NCBI RefSeq assembly: GCF_006539165.1
Contig: NZ_BJMM01000011.1
Span: 1 to 64,000 of the forward strand
Length of the DNA: 64,000 nucleotides
Reading direction: 5' to 3'
DNA from: Streptomyces cacaoi
Lineage (GTDB): Bacteria > Actinomycetota > Actinomycetes > Streptomycetales > Streptomycetaceae
The position numbers and the translations under genes are program-made. This document shows, piece after piece, positions 61,890-64,000 of this stretch. The notes beneath the pieces are model-generated. The model saw only the letters and a list, made by a program, of their open reading frames with translations, searched no databases and was not told the DNA's origin. The first letter of the stretch is position 1. Each line of letters opens with the position of its first letter.

Positions 61890-63596
61890 TCAACTGGTGG
61901 CGCTGCGCCGGGTGTTGCGGCGGCGTGCGAGGTGGACGGCCGTGCCGCCGAGCGCCACCAGCCCGGCGGCGCCGGCCAGCAGCACGCCGGACGGTGCGCC
62001 CGTGCCCGTGGAGGCCAGGGCTCCGCCGCCGCCCGTGCCGCCGACGCTGCCCGCGCCACCGGCCGGGTCCGCCACGGCGCCGGCGCCGCCGTCCGAGCCG
62101 GAGCCCGACTGCTCGCCACCACCGGGGAGTTGGGCGTTCTCGTCCAGGGAGACGGCGACGGTGACCGGATCGAGCGCGTCACCGGCCTGGTAGAAGCCGC
62201 CGAACGCCTTCGCGCCGGCAGCGGTGAGCGTGGCGGGCGCCTTCTCGACGGAGACGATGTCGTTCTTCGGCTCCAGCGCTCCGCCGGCCAGCTTCAGGGA
62301 GGCGACCGTGACGCCCTTGCTCGTGGTGACCTCGCCCGAGGAGCGGTCCTTGGCGCGGACGTCGGCGACGAGGCTGCCCTTGGTGCCCTTCGCCGTCACC
62401 TTGAGGCCGGAGAAGGTCAGATCGAGGCTGTAGGAGCCGCCCTCCTTGTGGCCGCGGAAGCGGACGCCGCCCTGGAAGCCCGCGTCGAGGCCGTCGCCGG
62501 TCACCGTGCCGCTGCCCTGCCCGAAGCGGTAGCCGGACCCCGTGGCCTGCGCACCGCCGCTGGTGGTGATCGTGCCGTCGGCTATCGGACCCGTCACATA
62601 GTCGCGGAAGGTCCGCTTCACGCCCCAGTCGAGCGTGCCGTCGACGACCGTGCCCCGGTCGCTCCCGTCCTTCCTCCCGGTCTCGTCCTTCGTGTCGGCC
62701 TCCGCGCCGGAGGCGGAGCCGGAACGGGCACCGGAGGCGGGTTCCGGGCCGTCGGCGCCGGGGGACGTGCCCGTGCCGCCGGAGGCGTTCGCGCCGCCGC
62801 TCGTGCCGCCCGTCCCTCCGGTGCCGCCCGTGGAGGTGCCACCGGCCGAGGACGGGCCTCCCGCGGACGCGCCGCCGGGGGACCCGCCGGAGCCGCCGCT
62901 GTCCGCGCCGCCGCCCGGCGTCACGGCGAGGGTGACCGGGTCGAGTTCCTCGCCCTTCTTGTAGTAGCCCTGGAACGCCTCGGCGCCGTCGGCGGTGAGC
63001 GTGGCGGGGATGTCCGCGAACGTCAGCTTGCCGCCGCCGCTGTCCGGCTTCACCCCCGACAGGTCGAGAGCGGCGAGCGCCACGTCCTTCGTCGTCCGCT
63101 CGGGCTCGCCCGTGCCGTCCTCGCCGGTGCCGGTGCGGACGTCGGCCCGGAGCGTGCCCGTGCTGCCCCGCGTCTCCAGCCGGAAGCCGGAGAGGGCGAT
63201 GTCGAGAGCGCCGTGGTGGCCGTAGAGATGGACGCTGCCCCGGAACGCGGCGGAGACCGCATGGGTCGCCGTGTCGTAGTCGCCCTCACCGGAGACGAAG
63301 CGGAAGCTGCCGTCGGCGTTCGTGCGGGCGCCGCCGGCAGGGGTGAGGGAGCCGTCCGCGATCGGTCCGGTCAGATAGTCGCGGAAGGATTTCTTGATGC
63401 CCCAGTCCAGGGTGCCGTCCGTGAGCGGGACGGTCGCGGCGCGGGCGGCCGTGGACGCGGCGGCGGGCGCGGGGGCCGCAGCCACGGCGGGCAGCGCGGA
63501 GGCGGTGACGCCGAGCACGGTCGCGGTGGCCGCGGCGAGCGCGAACGCGGGGGCGCGGCGTGAACGGGCCGACGGGGGACGGGTGTTGGCGGTCAT
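61890..63596 (-). CDS. Two-domain HtaA heme-binding, sortase-anchored protein
   Basis: 568 residues. Signal peptide about 1-40. Two HtaA domains span about 56-225 and 315-482, each with DWGIKKSFRDY or DWGVKRTFRDY (Tyr74, Tyr333) and a later His (His127/128, His383), the expected heme ligands. Between them is a long Gly/Ser/Thr-rich linker. The C-terminus has LASTG (527-531), a hydrophobic helix and RRR, a sortase E-type signal. It should bind heme at the cell surface. GGGAGAGA precedes the ATG. Usually encoded with heme ABC genes; the upstream gene continues beyond the window. Confidence 0.93.
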   Translation of the reverse strand: MTANTRPPSARSRRAPAFALAAATATVLGVTASALPAVAAAPAPAAASTAARAATVPLTDGTLDWGIKKSFRDYLTGPIADGSLTPAGGARTNADGSFRFVSGEGDYDTATHAVSAAFRGSVHLYGHHGALDIALSGFRLETRGSTGTLRADVRTGTGEDGTGEPERTTKDVALAALDLSGVKPDSGGGKLTFADIPATLTADGAEAFQGYYKKGEELDPVTLAVTPGGGADSGGSGGSPGGASAGGPSSAGGTSTGGTGGTGGTSGGANASGGTGTSPGADGPEPASGARSGSASGAEADTKDETGRKDGSDRGTVVDGTLDWGVKRTFRDYVTGPIADGTITTSGGAQATGSGYRFGQGSGTVTGDGLDAGFQGGVRFRGHKEGGSYSLDLTFSGLKVTAKGTKGSLVADVRAKDRSSGEVTTSKGVTVASLKLAGGALEPKNDIVSVEKAPATLTAAGAKAFGGFYQAGDALDPVTVAVSLDENAQLPGGGEQSGSGSDGGAGAVADPAGGAGSVGGTGGGGALASTGTGAPSGVLLAGAAGLVALGGTAVHLARRRNTRRSATS

Positions 63597-63652
63597 CGGT
63601 GGTGTCTCTCCCTGGGGGTGGATGGGTGCGGCCGCGTCGCGTGCGGCCGGGG

Positions 63653-64000
63653 TCACGGGCGGCCCGGGTCACGGCCCGCCGGTGGTGTCCTCGTCGGACG
63701 GGCGTCGGACGGGCGGCCCGGGGCACCGGCGTCGGAGGCCGGACCGTCCGGCACGGGCCCGCCCTTCGCCGGGGCGGCCGGGGCCGAGGCGTCTCCCGCC
63801 GGGGAGCCGCCCTCCGCCGGAGCGCCCTGCACGGGGCCGTCGCACGAGGTCGCGGCGTCCGACGCGAGGGCGGCATCCGGGGCCGAAGCGCCAGCCACCG
63901 GGTCCTCGTTCGCCGGGGCGGCCGGGGCCGGAGCATCCCCCGCCGGAGCGCCCTTCGCCGAGACGGCCGGGGCCGAGGCGTCCTTCGCCGCGCTGCCGTG
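63653..64000 (-). CDS. Ala/Pro-rich C-terminus of an upstream gene (partial)
   Basis: The minus-strand frame is open to the window edge and ends at a TGA 56 bp before the HtaA start. The visible 115 residues are Ala/Pro/Asp/Gly-rich with loose repeats such as GDAPAPAAPANEDP and GDASAPAAPAKGGP. No domain is recognisable. Because it precedes the HtaA gene on the same strand, it is probably a surface protein of the same heme-uptake operon. The start and the functional domain lie outside the window. A spurious frame in GC-rich DNA cannot be fully excluded. Confidence 0.55.
   Translation of the reverse strand, partial: HGSAAKDASAPAVSAKGAPAGDAPAPAAPANEDPVAGASAPDAALASDAATSCDGPVQGAPAEGGSPAGDASAPAAPAKGGPVPDGPASDAGAPGRPSDARPTRTPPAGRDPGRP

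Noticed and set aside
1..64000. tRNA, rRNA, insertion sequences or prophage
   Set aside because: I saw no tRNA cloverleaf with CCA-proximal motif, no rRNA sequence, no transposase or integrase motif, and no phage structural gene; small elements could still be missed by eye.

Overview
The window is high-GC actinobacterial DNA. Gene content and neighbourhoods point to a Streptomyces chromosome: a malR-type regulator beside an alpha-glucosidase, the glnE/glnA2 pair, XRE/DUF397 remnants, a giant SARP/AfsR-type regulator, a coenzyme-F420 reductase, an HtaA/sortase heme protein and many GTG starts. I found no rRNA, tRNA, CRISPR, prophage, integrase or insertion sequence. The genes read as chromosomal core mixed with accessory metabolic cassettes. 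About 50 coding genes can be supported, with one cut by each window edge.

Layout. Bases 1-7.7 kb hold the end of a GH13 alpha-glucosidase, malR, a PAP2-family membrane protein, glnE and glnA2. Bases 8-12 kb hold a flavin luciferase-like monooxygenase with its FMN reductase, a DUF3592 protein and a phosphotransferase-like protein. Bases 11.9-13.4 kb hold a SUMF1-like protein between two duplicated DUF397 genes, next to decayed XRE and pentapeptide-repeat remnants. Bases 13.5-24.5 kb hold a secreted subtilisin, a TrmB/LuxR regulator, a His-rich membrane protein plus multicopper oxidase, nadE, a metallophosphatase, an MFS pump and a membrane EEP-family protein. Bases 24.8-34 kb hold a TetR/DHA2 efflux pair, panB, a DrrAB-like ABC exporter and the SARP regulator. 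Bases 34-43.5 kb hold an XRE-cupin/B3-B4 divergent pair, a site-2 protease, another DHA2 pump, a peroxiredoxin/TetR pair with two near-perfect operators, the F420 reductase and a SpoU methyltransferase.

Bases 43.5-52.4 kb form a coherent carbohydrate locus. A cytoplasmic sialidase-like protein is divergent from a hybrid DeoR/LacI regulator, which is followed by a binding protein, two permeases, a D-2-hydroxyacid dehydrogenase and a DUF2264 protein. It probably imports and dismantles an acidic or sialylated glycan fragment; the substrate cannot be read from sequence.

Bases 52.4-56.6 kb hold map, an iron-box-controlled heme oxygenase, rtcB and a TetR regulator. Bases 55.9-61.6 kb run leftward as ABC ATPase, ABC permease, a fusion of a squalene/phytoene-synthase-like domain with a cis-prenyltransferase, an SDR, a MerR regulator with a hexapeptide-repeat tail, and TetR. 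This terpenoid-like cassette is the best candidate for an undescribed system. The window ends with a two-domain HtaA heme-binding, sortase-type surface protein and the Ala/Pro-rich end of the gene before it; together with the heme oxygenase these indicate heme-iron scavenging.
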